Shown here: positions 18,247-27,187 of the stretch, piece by piece
Numbering within the stretch: the first letter of the stretch is position 1
Layout of the letters: every line of letters begins with the position of its first letter
Source of the DNA: Paenibacillus barcinonensis
Lineage (GTDB): Bacteria > Bacillota > Bacilli > Paenibacillales > Paenibacillaceae
Direction of reading: 5' to 3'
DNA: 64,000 nucleotides
Assembly (NCBI RefSeq): GCF_003217495.1
Contig: NZ_QJSW01000008.1
Span: forward strand, 201,952 to 265,951
Position numbers and translations under genes: made by a program
The notes under the pieces: generated by a model
The model's input: only the letters and a program-made list of their open reading frames with translations
What the model was told of the DNA's origin: nothing
The model's database searches: none

Positions 18247-19054
18247 AACCGGGCTGTTCACCTGGACTTCACAGGAACGGGCCTGGCTGCGCATGATGAT
18301 GAAACATCAGGCTGCACAGGAGGCACTTCGTCCGAATACATGGGCAAGGCTGAACAACATGCTGCACGACGAGCAACAATTGAATCTACAGGAGTACCTG
18401 ACCGAGAAGGCCAAAAGTGAAGAAAACAGTGTCTCTCATGCGCTGCTCAGACCGTTACGGCAGATGATACTGGAGGGGCAAGGCTTTCAAATGACAGGTC
18501 GCATTCGCCATGGTCGTGCCAGCCAGGAGCAATTCGGTTTTCCGTATAAGCTTGAATATTCCATGGTCAAAAAGGAATGGTATGTGCTCTGGTATGCCCC
18601 GCACTTTGCCAGATTAATGTCTACCAAGCTGCACAGCATCACAAAGCTGGAGCCCAGGTCCATCCAACCCGGAGCAGCGGACCGATATAAAGCAAGCATC
18701 GCCCTGTTAACTGAGAAACGCAAAACAACCCTCACCGTTGAGGTGTTACCAGCGTTTAATGCAGAATTATCCCGTATTCTGTATGCCTTCTCCTGCTTCG
18801 AGAGACAGGTCAAATATAATGAAGAAAATCATGTGTACCGGATTGTGCTGACGGTGCCGCGGAACGAGTTGGATTACGTGCTGTCCAAAATGCGCTTTCT
18901 CGGCAAACGTGTTCGCATCACAGATAGCACTGCGCTGCGCGAACGAATGTCCGAGACAGCTGCCAAAGTGCTGGCACGGTACGCACGCTCCGAATCCACC
19001 TATATGGAGGAAACTGCGGCTGCACAAGCGGATAACCCCTCTAAACCGAAATAA
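18194..19054 (+). CDS. Second WYL-domain protein, overlapping the first
   Basis: About 286 aa with a WYL-type core: RHGRASQEQFGFPYKLEYSM, then KKEWYVLWYAPHFARLMSTK, where EWYVLWY replaces the usual RWYLIGY. A WCX-like C-terminal segment follows (FRQVKYNEENHVYRIVLTVP, VLSKMRFLGKRVRI). An obvious N-terminal HTH is not seen, so it may work as a partner of the upstream regulator, with translation coupled through the 53-base overlap. AAGGAG lies 13 nt before the ATG, a long spacing, and later in-frame ATGs (from 18212) are also possible. Confidence 0.8.
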   Translation: MNLFEKMFNYQMMTRLNETGLFTWTSQERAWLRMMMKHQAAQEALRPNTWARLNNMLHDEQQLNLQEYLTEKAKSEENSVSHALLRPLRQMILEGQGFQMTGRIRHGRASQEQFGFPYKLEYSMVKKEWYVLWYAPHFARLMSTKLHSITKLEPRSIQPGAADRYKASIALLTEKRKTTLTVEVLPAFNAELSRILYAFSCFERQVKYNEENHVYRIVLTVPRNELDYVLSKMRFLGKRVRITDSTALRERMSETAAKVLARYARSESTYMEETAAAQADNPSKPK

Positions 19055-19060
19055 GCCAAA

Positions 19061-19131
19061 CAAGACGGAATGCAGCGAACGATGCCAGCAGTTAAGAAGA
19101 ACTGCTGCTGTTCGCTGCATTCCGTCTTTTG
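19061..19131. terminator. Long bidirectional terminator hairpin
   Basis: A 20-bp arm beginning CAAGACGGAATGCAGCGAAC is perfectly repeated inverted at 19110-19129, with an inner AGCAGTT/AACTGCT stem and a T run after it. It overlaps the last codons of the convergent tubby-like gene. Confidence 0.92.
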
Positions 19132-19592
19132 TTAATCGCATGTACGCCCATGACTACAGCAACCAATTCGTAGGTGTCCAGGTATTCCGACTGGTTATCC
19201 AGCACAAACGCACCCGAGCTAAACCAGCTGCTTGTGCGGCGGAAGCTTGCCACAATACGTCCGGCCCCGTCGGTCACCTCATATTCCTGTAAAAAGGCGG
19301 GAGCAGATACATTATAAATGCCGCGCGAGCCTGCATCGTATTCATATTTTTTACTAAAAAAGCTGAATCTTGCTCTCAGTAGCCCCCAATGTGAGCCGTC
19401 CGCTGCGGTTACATCCCAACGATTCGTCAACATGCGGAACTTGCCGCTACAGACCAGTCCTGTTTCATCCGAGACATCCAGCGATGATCCGAAAATACTT
19501 TTCAAATCCAGGTTCCCTGCCCGCTCCTGATTGGCATTCATAATTTCGGTATATCCGGCATTAAAAAAATTATCTCTGAAGTACAGTTGCAT
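19092..19592 (-). CDS. LURP-one-related (tubby-like, YxjI-type) protein
   Basis: 166 aa with the layout of bacterial LURP-one-related proteins: MQLYFRDNFFNAGYTEIMN, then KFRMLTNRWDVTAADG, LLRARFSFFSKKYEYDAG and YEVTDGAGRIVASFRR, a run of short beta-strands as in a tubby barrel. No membrane helix until a weak C-terminal hydrophobic stretch (YELVAVVMGVHAI). The tail is Ser-rich and falls inside the terminator hairpin. The function of bacterial members is unknown; lipid binding is only suggested by the fold. Confidence 0.65.
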   Translation of the reverse strand: MQLYFRDNFFNAGYTEIMNANQERAGNLDLKSIFGSSLDVSDETGLVCSGKFRMLTNRWDVTAADGSHWGLLRARFSFFSKKYEYDAGSRGIYNVSAPAFLQEYEVTDGAGRIVASFRRTSSWFSSGAFVLDNQSEYLDTYELVAVVMGVHAINKRRNAANSSSSS

Positions 19593-19712
19593 ATTTCCTG
19601 CTCCTTCCCTTGCAAATCTTGATATGGGGAGACACGCCTTTTACCCGCATCAGTTATACCTATATTTACGTATCCAAGCTGGAACAGGGTGCACATATCT
19701 ATTAATCTCTAC

Positions 19713-19747
19713 CAAAAAAAGATAAACGAGCAGCTTGACTGCCCGTT
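19713..19747 (-). terminator. Intrinsic terminator of the first YtrA-type ABC locus
   Basis: On the minus strand AACGGGCAG pairs with CTGCTCGTT (one G-U), 5-base loop, then TATC and seven T. Confidence 0.82.
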
Positions 19748-19781
19748 ACTTGAGTGCCGTATTCTTTTGCTGACGTAGTGA

Positions 19782-20519
19782 TCAGACTTCCACCTTTTTA
19801 TTGTTTATATAGATCATTCCCCACACCAGCAGTGCAGCCAGCCCGATTTCAAACAACGTGCTTCCCCAATGACCGTCTGCCCATATTACACCATTCGAGG
19901 TAAAGGAGATCCCTGTGCTTTCCTCGGTGAACTGGAACAGATCATTCGGGCTAAACTTCCCGGAGAAAATCACGTTTTCCAGCCAGCTAAGGAGGTTAAC
20001 CAGCACGAGGAACGTAACAATCCCGATCCATGGACCTGTTTTCCAGCGGAAAGCACCTGCCACACTAATGGAGAAAAAGATGATGATCGTCATAAACAAC
20101 ACAACCCAGCCTGCAAACAACAATATACTAATAATTTCCCCAACACTGATATTCGTCATATTGATATCCGCCAAGCCGAGTCCGAGCTTCATCGTGGTAT
20201 ACAGGTAGACGTGTATGAATCCAATCAATAGAAGGCCCAAGCTGCAAAGCGCGCCAAAAATTAAAGGTGACAACACTTGCGATAGCCCTGTTACAGGAAT
20301 AAGACGACGATTATACGAGCGGATGTTGGCAGTATAGGTTTTAATCATTTTCACAAAAATCCCTACACCTGCTCCAACATACGCCATAATGCCTAGCACA
20401 TTGCCCGTAACATTAGACAGAAATAGCGTCTGTGCCACTTGAACAAGAATCAGAATCACAAGTCCTGCCAGCAATGTATTCCAGTTTCTCCTAAAATCAT
20501 ACTTCAACAATGTCATCAT
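19782..20519 (-). CDS. ABC transporter permease (YtrA-type locus 1)
   Basis: 245-aa integral membrane protein with about six helices (LLAGLVILILVQVAQTLFL, LIFGALCSLGLLLIGFIHVY, IISILLFAGWVVLFMTIIIF and others). It overlaps the ATPase gene by 4 bases (ATGA), so the two are translationally coupled. Such permeases in GntR-controlled operons of bacilli (ytr, bcr types) are linked to cell-envelope stress and peptide or drug resistance; the exact substrate cannot be assigned. Confidence 0.85.
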   Translation of the reverse strand: MMTLLKYDFRRNWNTLLAGLVILILVQVAQTLFLSNVTGNVLGIMAYVGAGVGIFVKMIKTYTANIRSYNRRLIPVTGLSQVLSPLIFGALCSLGLLLIGFIHVYLYTTMKLGLGLADINMTNISVGEIISILLFAGWVVLFMTIIIFFSISVAGAFRWKTGPWIGIVTFLVLVNLLSWLENVIFSGKFSPNDLFQFTEESTGISFTSNGVIWADGHWGSTLFEIGLAALLVWGMIYINNKKVEV

Positions 20520-21214
20520 TCTGCAAAGACCTCCTTAAACATCTCATCCACACTTTTTCCATGCTGTAGCCGGATCGTCTCAACTTCCTCATGCATGACC
20601 AGCTTACCTTCGCGGATAAAAATCACTTCATCAAAAATACGTTCAATATCATTCACCAGATGTGTGGATATGATCAGACTGCTGTCTTCATCGTAAAATT
20701 TAACGATAGCATCCAGAATTTTGCCCCTGGCTACCGGGTCTACTCCGCCAATCGGTTCATCCAGCAAATATAATCTGGCCTTGCGAGACATCGCCAATGT
20801 TAACTGCAGCCGTTCATTCATGCCTTTCGACAGATGACTCACACGGTCATTCTCTGCGAGACTCATAAAATCCAGCATCTCCTGCGCCTTACTCTCATCA
20901 AAATCATCATAGAAATCCCGATAGTACGCAATCGCATCCCGCACCTTCATCCATTTCTCGGTTAAAGGACGATCCGGCATGAAGGAAACAAGCGACTTCG
21001 TCACCAGGCCAATCGGCTTGCCTGTGACCTGAATGCTTCCGCTCGCCGGATGCAGCAAACCTGCAACCAGCTTCATCAATGTGCTTTTCCCGCTGCCATT
21101 GCTTCCGAGCAAACCAACAATTCGGCCAGGAGCAACCGTCAGCGAAACGTTGTGCAGCGCCTGCTTGCGGCCATATGTCTTGTTCACCTGATTCATTTCA
21201 AGTATGTTACTCAT
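20516..21214 (-). CDS. ABC transporter ATP-binding protein (YtrA-type locus 1)
   Basis: 232 aa. Walker A GLLGSNGSGKSTLMK, signature HLSKGMNERLQL (degenerate LSGGQ) and Walker B LYLLDEPIGGVDP are all present, with the switch His in SLIISTHLVNDIE. It overlaps the GntR gene by 8 bases upstream and the permease by 4 bases downstream, so the three form one operon. Confidence 0.95.
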   Translation of the reverse strand: MSNILEMNQVNKTYGRKQALHNVSLTVAPGRIVGLLGSNGSGKSTLMKLVAGLLHPASGSIQVTGKPIGLVTKSLVSFMPDRPLTEKWMKVRDAIAYYRDFYDDFDESKAQEMLDFMSLAENDRVSHLSKGMNERLQLTLAMSRKARLYLLDEPIGGVDPVARGKILDAIVKFYDEDSSLIISTHLVNDIERIFDEVIFIREGKLVMHEEVETIRLQHGKSVDEMFKEVFAE

Positions 21215-21602
21215 GTGTATGCTCCCCCTTCCCCTGACTTCCTTCTGCCAAAGCGTCCGTTACAATCGACACAATATCCTGCTCCTCTATTCCAAGCTCC
21301 TGCATTCCAGTCAGGAAGCGCTCCAGCAGTTCGCCAGCCATTTCTTTCTTGATCTGCATGATTTTCCTCTCCTCACTTGTGACATATCTGCCCAATCCAC
21401 GCCTCGTTTCCACTACTTCTTCCCGCTCAAGCTCCTGAAATGTACGTTGCACTGTATTCGGATTAATCTGCAATTCGGCAGCCAGCTCACGTACCGAAGG
21501 AATTTTATCTCCTGCCTTGAGTGTGCCGGTTACAATCTGACGTTTAATGTATTGCATAATCTGCAAATAGATCGGTAAATTGTTATCAAATTCTATAGGC
21601 AC
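21207..21602 (-). CDS. GntR-family regulator, YtrA subfamily (locus 1)
   Basis: 131 aa. The winged helix covers the first ~75 residues (LPIYLQIMQYIKRQIVTGTL, then SVRELAAELQINPNTVQRTF, then VVETRRGLGRYVT), followed by the short helical dimerisation tail of the YtrA subfamily. First gene of the operon; a promoter and short inverted repeat lie just upstream, consistent with autorepression. Confidence 0.92.
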   Translation of the reverse strand: MPIEFDNNLPIYLQIMQYIKRQIVTGTLKAGDKIPSVRELAAELQINPNTVQRTFQELEREEVVETRRGLGRYVTSEERKIMQIKKEMAGELLERFLTGMQELGIEEQDIVSIVTDALAEGSQGKGEHTHE

Positions 21603-21632
21603 GTTGATTTCTCTCCTTTCCGTGTCGGTGTT

Positions 21633-21669
21633 CTAGTTACATAGTACACTAGTAATCAAACACTGTAAA
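21633..21669 (-). promoter_or_regulatory. Promoter and operator-like inverted repeat for GntR/ABC locus 1
   Basis: On the minus strand a -35 TTTACA (21664-21669) is separated by 17 bp from a -10 TACTAT (21641-21646). The inverted repeat CTAGT/ACTAG at 21633-21652 covers the -10 element, where a GntR repressor would block transcription. Confidence 0.6.
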
Positions 21670-21700
21670 GCACCATTTTTATGTGATCTCAATACAACGC

Positions 21701-21727
21701 AAAAAAAGCAGACCCAAAGGACCTGCT
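21701..21727 (-). terminator. Intrinsic terminator of the STM3941-family gene
   Basis: Minus-strand AGCAGGTCC / GGGTCTGCT stem (two G-U pairs), 2-base loop extended by flanking bases, then seven T. Confidence 0.8.
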
Positions 21728-21746
21728 CCGTTTCGATCATTTAAAA

Positions 21747-22283
21747 TTATCCCTTGCTGGCCCTGGCATGCCGCCAATTACTCATCATCATAAGATATAG
21801 CTGATCCAGCGGCAGCGTAATACTGTTCTGAGCTATACTGATCGTTGCATCAACCATGTTGCTGTTAGCTATCATCAGCTTGCGCTTCATGCCGTTCTGC
21901 CGCTCAAGAAACGCTTTTTCGTCTCGCAGTTTCACACCAATCATCTGTTGTCCCATCAACTCATACATAAAAATATGTTCAACATCCTTCCAGGCGACTT
22001 CTCCGCCCGAAGCATAAGAAGAAAGATCAATAAAGCCATGCTCGTTAATGACAAGGGAGGGCTCCTTCCTGATCATCTTGATCAGACTGTAGCAGAAGCA
22101 TATTCCAAAAAAGAGAATAGCTACAAGGCCTATTACAATGGACATGATTGAAGCACCCGGCTTTGAAGATTGGTCGAATATCAGAAAAAAACCTGCGCAC
22201 ACAAAAAGTGCTGCCCCTGCGGTAAGCCAAGCCATCCGTTTTCTGCTCGGATATTCTACATGCTGTTCATAAGGTGTATTCAA
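21747..22283 (-). CDS. STM3941-family membrane protein
   Basis: About 178 aa. Two N-terminal membrane helices (LTAGAALFVCAGFFLIF and SIVIGLVAILFFGICFCYSL) precede a cytosolic domain with a bPH-like layout: SLVINEHGFIDLSSYASGGEVAWKDVEHIFMY, then MIGVKLRD. AGAGAGG directly abuts the first ATG (22292) but is 9 nt from the TTG at 22283, which is therefore preferred. Function unknown; members are scattered in Bacillota and Bacteroidota. Confidence 0.7.
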   Translation of the reverse strand: MNTPYEQHVEYPSRKRMAWLTAGAALFVCAGFFLIFDQSSKPGASIMSIVIGLVAILFFGICFCYSLIKMIRKEPSLVINEHGFIDLSSYASGGEVAWKDVEHIFMYELMGQQMIGVKLRDEKAFLERQNGMKRKLMIANSNMVDATISIAQNSITLPLDQLYLMMMSNWRHARASKG

Positions 22284-22525
22284 GCGTAACATCCTCTCTT
22301 TTGCGACTCAATACATACGCAGATCAAAACCGAAATTGCATAGTACATTAAACCATTCGTGCTGCTCTTAAACATTTCCTTTCCGTTTTTTTGTGAATGA
22401 TAAAAATAGTTGTCCATTCTCTGTTTAGCAGGAGCAGTGTGTTGTCCTCCACCTATCTTTCCGTTAATATAAATGGAAAGCTCAGGAAATTATTCAATCT
22501 TTCAAGAAGAGCAGGAGGACAATTG

Positions 22526-24544
22526 ATGAACGGACAACGAGGCATAACTTCGGAAGATCTGTATCAGATGACATGGGTTAACGATCCGGTTCCGTCTCCT
22601 CAGGGTGGGAAGCTGATCTATGTTAGCCGGCAAACCAATAACACACATGACGGTTATCGTTCCCACTTGCGAATGCTTGACCTTGGCACTCAAAAAGACA
22701 AGCCCTTCACTTTCGGGGAACAGGATTATTCCCCTGCCTGGTCACCGGATGGCTCTCAGCTTGCTTTTATCCGTAAGATTGACGGACAATCCCAAGTATG
22801 GCTAATGCCTGCGGATGGCGGAGAAGCTCAACAGATCAGTGAGCTGCAGCATGGGGTGAGTTCTTTTTTATGGTCGCCTGATGGCAGCAATTTGCTTGTA
22901 AAGTCTACCGTGGATGATTCTCCAAAGCAGCAGATGAACTTAGCGGATGTACGCGAGGAAGGCAGCGTAGAGAACCTGCTTCCTCAAGAATTAATCGTTG
23001 ATCGTATTCGTATGAAATCGGATGAGCGTGGATTGTGGAATGGCAGATATGCTCATCTTTTTGTAATTGCTCCTGTAAGAGCAGAGGCTATAGCTGTAAC
23101 ATCAGGTCCGTATGATATTGGAGATTATGCCTGGTCACCAGACGGCAAACACATTGCATGGATTACTCATATCCCCGAAGAGGGCGAGCATCACAGCGAT
23201 TTTTCATTGACCAATCATGTGTATATCTCCAGACCCGACGGAACCAGCATACAGCAATTAACCGCTGAAGGGTATACATTCTATCGGCTATGTTTTGCAC
23301 CTGATGCACAATCGCTGGCCCTTCTTGCCAGCGATCGCACTTATGGCAATGCTACCCTTGCGAAGCTGTATACACTGCCTATCTCAGGTGGAGAGCCTGT
23401 ATGTTTAAGTTCACATTGGGACGTGCAGTTGAATCACAGCCTTGTGGGTGACATGCGCTCCCATCTCGTGCCTACTGGCCCGGTGTATTCGCGAGACGGC
23501 TTATCTATTCTCTGTCTGGCCAGTATCCATGGCAGTGTACGCATTGCCAGGTTTCCATTAGATGGAGGCCATGCCGAATATCTGTCACCTGATGAGTGCG
23601 AGGTGTACCAGTTTGCTGAACTGGAACAGGGACAGATTATAGCCGCTGCAGCAGACACACAGCATCCTGGTGATCTGTATTGGTATGAAAGCCCGGATGA
23701 TCCTGAACGCAAAGCGGTACGTCTTACGTTGAGTAATCCGCAGCTTGAGCAGGACATCCGGCTGTGTACACCGGAAACCTTCTGGTTCGATACCACGGAT
23801 GGGCTGCGTGTGCAAGGATGGATCATGAAACCTCATGGTGTGGTGGATGGGGTCAAGGTCCCGACCATTCTTGAGATTCATGGCGGACCTCATATGATGT
23901 ACGGCTTCACATTTATGCATGAGTTCCAGCTGCTGGTTGCACAAGGTTATGCTGTAGTATATATCAATCCACGCGGAGGGCTGGGATACGGACAGCAATT
24001 TGTGAATGCATGTCGCGGAGATTATGGCGGCGGAGATTATCGTGATCTGATGGAAAGTGTAGATTACGCTATATCCCGTTATTCGTTTATTGACCCCACC
24101 CGACTTGGTGTCACGGGTGGCAGCTACGGCGGCTTTATGACCAACTGGATCGTAGGACATACCCATCGCTTCAAAGCGGCTGTCACTCAGCGTTCCATCT
24201 GCAACTGGCTGTCGTTCTACGGTGTCAGTGATATCGGGTATTTCTTCACGGAGGATCAGATTGGCGGTAATGCGTGGGATGAACCCGAAAAGCTGTGGAA
24301 GCATTCGCCGCTTGCATATGTTGGAAACGTGCAGACGCCATTGCTCATTCTCCATGGGGAACAGGATCTTCGCTGTCCGATTGAGCAGGCCGAGCAGCTC
24401 TACGTTGCCTTGAAACGTCGCAAACAGACGACACGTCTCGTTCGTTTCCCTGGGGCCAATCATGAGCTATCTCGGGGCGGCCACCCATATCTGAGGGTTC
24501 GGCGGTTAGAGCACATCGCAGGCTGGTTTAACGAATACCTGTAA
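22526..24544 (+). CDS. S9-family peptidase (acylaminoacyl/dipeptidyl peptidase type)
   Basis: 672 aa. An N-terminal beta-propeller with repeated W-S-P-D-G blades (WSPDGSQLAF, WSPDGSNLLV, WSPDGKHIAW) precedes a C-terminal alpha/beta-hydrolase. The catalytic triad is visible: Ser533 in GGSYGG, Asp614 in HGEQDLRCP, His646 in GANHELSRGG. The propeller restricts entry to short peptides. No signal peptide, so cytoplasmic. The ATG at 22526 has AGGAGG 7 nt upstream; the frame extends 43 codons further upstream without a ribosome binding site. Confidence 0.95.
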   Translation: MNGQRGITSEDLYQMTWVNDPVPSPQGGKLIYVSRQTNNTHDGYRSHLRMLDLGTQKDKPFTFGEQDYSPAWSPDGSQLAFIRKIDGQSQVWLMPADGGEAQQISELQHGVSSFLWSPDGSNLLVKSTVDDSPKQQMNLADVREEGSVENLLPQELIVDRIRMKSDERGLWNGRYAHLFVIAPVRAEAIAVTSGPYDIGDYAWSPDGKHIAWITHIPEEGEHHSDFSLTNHVYISRPDGTSIQQLTAEGYTFYRLCFAPDAQSLALLASDRTYGNATLAKLYTLPISGGEPVCLSSHWDVQLNHSLVGDMRSHLVPTGPVYSRDGLSILCLASIHGSVRIARFPLDGGHAEYLSPDECEVYQFAELEQGQIIAAAADTQHPGDLYWYESPDDPERKAVRLTLSNPQLEQDIRLCTPETFWFDTTDGLRVQGWIMKPHGVVDGVKVPTILEIHGGPHMMYGFTFMHEFQLLVAQGYAVVYINPRGGLGYGQQFVNACRGDYGGGDYRDLMESVDYAISRYSFIDPTRLGVTGGSYGGFMTNWIVGHTHRFKAAVTQRSICNWLSFYGVSDIGYFFTEDQIGGNAWDEPEKLWKHSPLAYVGNVQTPLLILHGEQDLRCPIEQAEQLYVALKRRKQTTRLVRFPGANHELSRGGHPYLRVRRLEHIAGWFNEYL

Positions 24545-24738
24545 TTCGCCACGTGAGCAGCGATACAATTCCAGCTAAGGACATGTATCATGCATACTTT
24601 GAGAATGAAAGGATAGAGCAGGTACACGCCTGAGATTTAACTAAAAATACGAAGAAACACACTCTAGCGAGTCTCGCTTCAACGATCGTAAATTGACCAC
24701 AAGAAGGTCAGCTAAAAGTCAGCTAACCTGATCATACG

Positions 24739-24795
24739 AAAAGCCGTTTGCCTGTAATTGCTCCTCCTCACAGGCAAACGGCTTATACTCTTTTA
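24739..24795. terminator. Terminator between S9 peptidase and the stalk-domain gene
   Basis: AAGCCGTTTGCCTGT pairs perfectly with ACAGGCAAACGGCTT around a 14-base loop; a T-rich stretch follows on the plus strand and AAAA precedes it, so it can act in both directions. Confidence 0.85.
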
Positions 24796-24822
24796 TTGAC
24801 TGGCTGAGACGTCAGTACACGC

Positions 24823-25521
24823 CTATTCTTCTCCCCAGATCACCGTGATCTCATTCAGATCCTTATTTTCCGCAGACACATTGCCTGTAATCGTAACCGC
24901 ATACTTTCCTTCTTCACGGCCGATAATGCTGAATTCATCAGCCTGAATATCCTCACTCTTCTGGGTCAGATTTTTGGTCTGATAATAGTTTTTGTAGGAT
25001 GTTCCAATCGTCGTCAAGCTCTCCTTGGTTGTGTAGGTAAGCGATACCTTTTTGTTGCCGTCCACGGTGCTCTCAATCAGGCTGGTTGCTTTTGCATCCT
25101 TTGGCAATGGAAAATCCGCCGGTAGATATTTGGACTTTACTCCTGTTGCTTGTGTGTTGGTTCCTGTTGAAGGAGAGGTTGATTCACCCCCACCCGTTGA
25201 GGACGAGCCGCCCGAAGAACTTGAAGAACCGATGCTTACCTTATTCGCCTTGGCATCATACTTGACTTCGGTCTTCAACGCCTCGGCAATGGAACGAACC
25301 GGCAGATAGGTACTGCCTTGATATGTAATCGGCGCGAGCTTCTTGCCCTGATCACCTGTCGGCGTGAAGGCTTGTCCGTTGACTTCTATTGCAAGCCCAT
25401 GGTTCAAATAAGCCTTGATTGTCTCCAATTTGGTTCCAGCATACACACCCGCTGATCCTGTCAGCACCATGCCAAATACACTTGCTCCAATCAGCCACTT
25501 TTTGTTCTTCATATTCATGTC
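24823..25521 (-). CDS. Secreted protein with copper-amine-oxidase-N-like (stalk) domain
   Basis: About 232 aa. A signal peptide (NKKWLIGASVFGMVLTGSAG) is followed by the stalk-domain repeat so common in Paenibacillus secreted proteins: IEVNGQAFTP, then YQGSTYLPVRSIAEALKTEV and YDAKANKVSIG. A Ser/Gly/Thr-rich linker then joins a C-terminal alpha/beta domain (VKSKYLPADFPLP to TVIWGEE). GGAGG precedes the ATG at 25521; another ATG two codons on is also possible. Role unknown, probably cell-wall or extracellular. Confidence 0.78.
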   Translation of the reverse strand, partial: DMNMKNKKWLIGASVFGMVLTGSAGVYAGTKLETIKAYLNHGLAIEVNGQAFTPTGDQGKKLAPITYQGSTYLPVRSIAEALKTEVKYDAKANKVSIGSSSSSGGSSSTGGGESTSPSTGTNTQATGVKSKYLPADFPLPKDAKATSLIESTVDGNKKVSLTYTTKESLTTIGTSYKNYYQTKNLTQKSEDIQADEFSIIGREEGKYAVTITGNVSAENKDLNEITVIWGEE

Positions 25522-25858
25522 GCCTCCAAGTCCAATATAGATATATACGTATAAAGACATTGATTCAATACATTTAATGACAAGCTCAATTCTTATAGAA
25601 CCGTATACTTCAATTCATCTAACAGTGTGATTTATCCAACAATCCGGGAGCACATGATTGTTTGTATTTCATTTAGCCATATCATAAGCACATGCTTGGA
25701 CGTTGTAAACGTTATCTCGCCAAATCAGGACTTGGGACACATAAAAATGGTTTGGAAGTTGCGAAAATAGATCATGTATCGGATGATATATGTGATGCTG
25801 TTTTAGATATTTTTCTAGAAAACACAATGCAATCCCAACTCAAGGAGGAATTCTAGTT

Positions 25859-27037
25859 ATGATAAATCAGAGCACATTCAATACCCCCATTGGCCGCTTA
25901 TCCACCGCTTCCGAAAAATGGGACGGGCTGGAGCACATCTTTGGTGTGACGGACGCACTCCCGATGTGGGTTGCTGATATGGATTTTGCCGCTCCCCCTT
26001 CTGTAATTAAGGCCCTGCAGACACGGGTGGAGCACGGTGTTTTTGGATACACCCAGCGGACCGATGCCTATCATGCCGCAGTCATCAACTGGATGGAGCG
26101 CCGCCACAGCTGGAAAATTCAATCAGACTGGATTGTGTTTACACCAGGGATCGTACCTGCGCTCAGTATAGCCGTACAGCAATTCACTTCACCTGGCGAT
26201 GCCGTAGTGATCCAAACCCCGGTATATCCTCCCTTTTATGAAGTGGTAAGAGGCCAGGGCCGGGAGCTGATCACGAATCCACTGATCGAAAAGCAAGGGC
26301 AGTACACGATGGATTTGGAGCAGTTGGAGACAAGCCTGCAGACCGGCAAGGTCAAAATGCTGATTCTCTGTAGCCCTCACAACCCGGTTGGACGGGTGTG
26401 GACTCGAGAGGAACTGGAGGCACTCGCTTCGCTGTGTCTGAAATATAATGTGCTCATCGTATCGGATGAGATTCATGCTGATCTTGTATATGAGCGCGGG
26501 GCTCATACACCCCTGAGTCTGATCTCGGAGGAAATTGCAAATCACAGCCTCATCTGCACAGCACCAAGCAAAACGTTTAACATTCCCGGCTTGTGTACAT
26601 CCAACATTATTATTGCAAACGCTGAATTGCGAGAACGCTTCGCTCTGGGTGTACGTACGATGGGTCTGTCCAGCATCAGCACATTCGGTGCTACCGCAAC
26701 CGAGGCTGCATACGATGAAGGCGAGCAATGGCTCGACCAGTGTCTAACATACATTCGCGGCAATATGGAATATGTGCAGCAATACGTTACAGCGCATATG
26801 CCTGGCATCAGCGTGCTTCTGCCAGAAGCAACCTACTTGTTATGGCTGGATTTCCGCGGATTAGGCATGACTCATGCGGAATTAACCCACAAACTGCTGC
26901 ATGAGGCCAAGCTTGCTTTCAACGATGGCACTGTATTCGGGGCAGAAAGTTCCGGGTTTATGCGTATGAATGTTGCCTGTTCACGCGCTACGATTGAAGA
27001 GGCGCTGCGCAGGTTATCTGTACTGTCCAACAAGTAA
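25859..27037 (+). CDS. patB: PatB/MalY-type aminotransferase (C-S beta-lyase)
   Basis: 392-aa fold-type-I PLP enzyme. The N-terminus (RLSTASEKWDGLEHIFGVTD, then LPMWVADMDFAAPP) is the MalY/PatB signature. The PLP lysine is K238 in CTAPSKTFNIPGL, and VSDEIHADLVY carries the Asp that contacts the pyridine nitrogen. PatB-type enzymes cleave cystathionine or cysteine to a thiol, pyruvate and ammonia. AAGGAGG lies 10 nt before the ATG. Single gene. The ~300 bases upstream hold no obvious S-box or T-box leader. Confidence 0.93.
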   Translation: MINQSTFNTPIGRLSTASEKWDGLEHIFGVTDALPMWVADMDFAAPPSVIKALQTRVEHGVFGYTQRTDAYHAAVINWMERRHSWKIQSDWIVFTPGIVPALSIAVQQFTSPGDAVVIQTPVYPPFYEVVRGQGRELITNPLIEKQGQYTMDLEQLETSLQTGKVKMLILCSPHNPVGRVWTREELEALASLCLKYNVLIVSDEIHADLVYERGAHTPLSLISEEIANHSLICTAPSKTFNIPGLCTSNIIIANAELRERFALGVRTMGLSSISTFGATATEAAYDEGEQWLDQCLTYIRGNMEYVQQYVTAHMPGISVLLPEATYLLWLDFRGLGMTHAELTHKLLHEAKLAFNDGTVFGAESSGFMRMNVACSRATIEEALRRLSVLSNK

Positions 27038-27046
27038 CCCAAAGCT

Positions 27047-27092
27047 GCTCCTGCCGTCTCGCCATGTAGCTTCATGGATGGACGGCAGGAGC
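27047..27092. terminator. Hairpin between patB and the coiled-coil pseudogene
   Basis: GCTCCTGCCGTC pairs perfectly with GACGGCAGGAGC around a 22-base loop. The plus-strand T run is weak, so termination strength is uncertain. Confidence 0.6.
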
Positions 27093-27187
27093 ACCTTATC
27101 GTTTATCAATACCCTGAAAAGCTGCACGAACGGTTCAAACAAGCTGCATCCCATGTTTCAAATCCATACAAGGGTAGTCCTGCCCGT

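Noticed and set aside
25561..25858. S-box or T-box riboswitch before the PatB-type gene
   Set aside because: No kink-turn, specifier or T-box core sequence and no terminator/antiterminator pair could be found.
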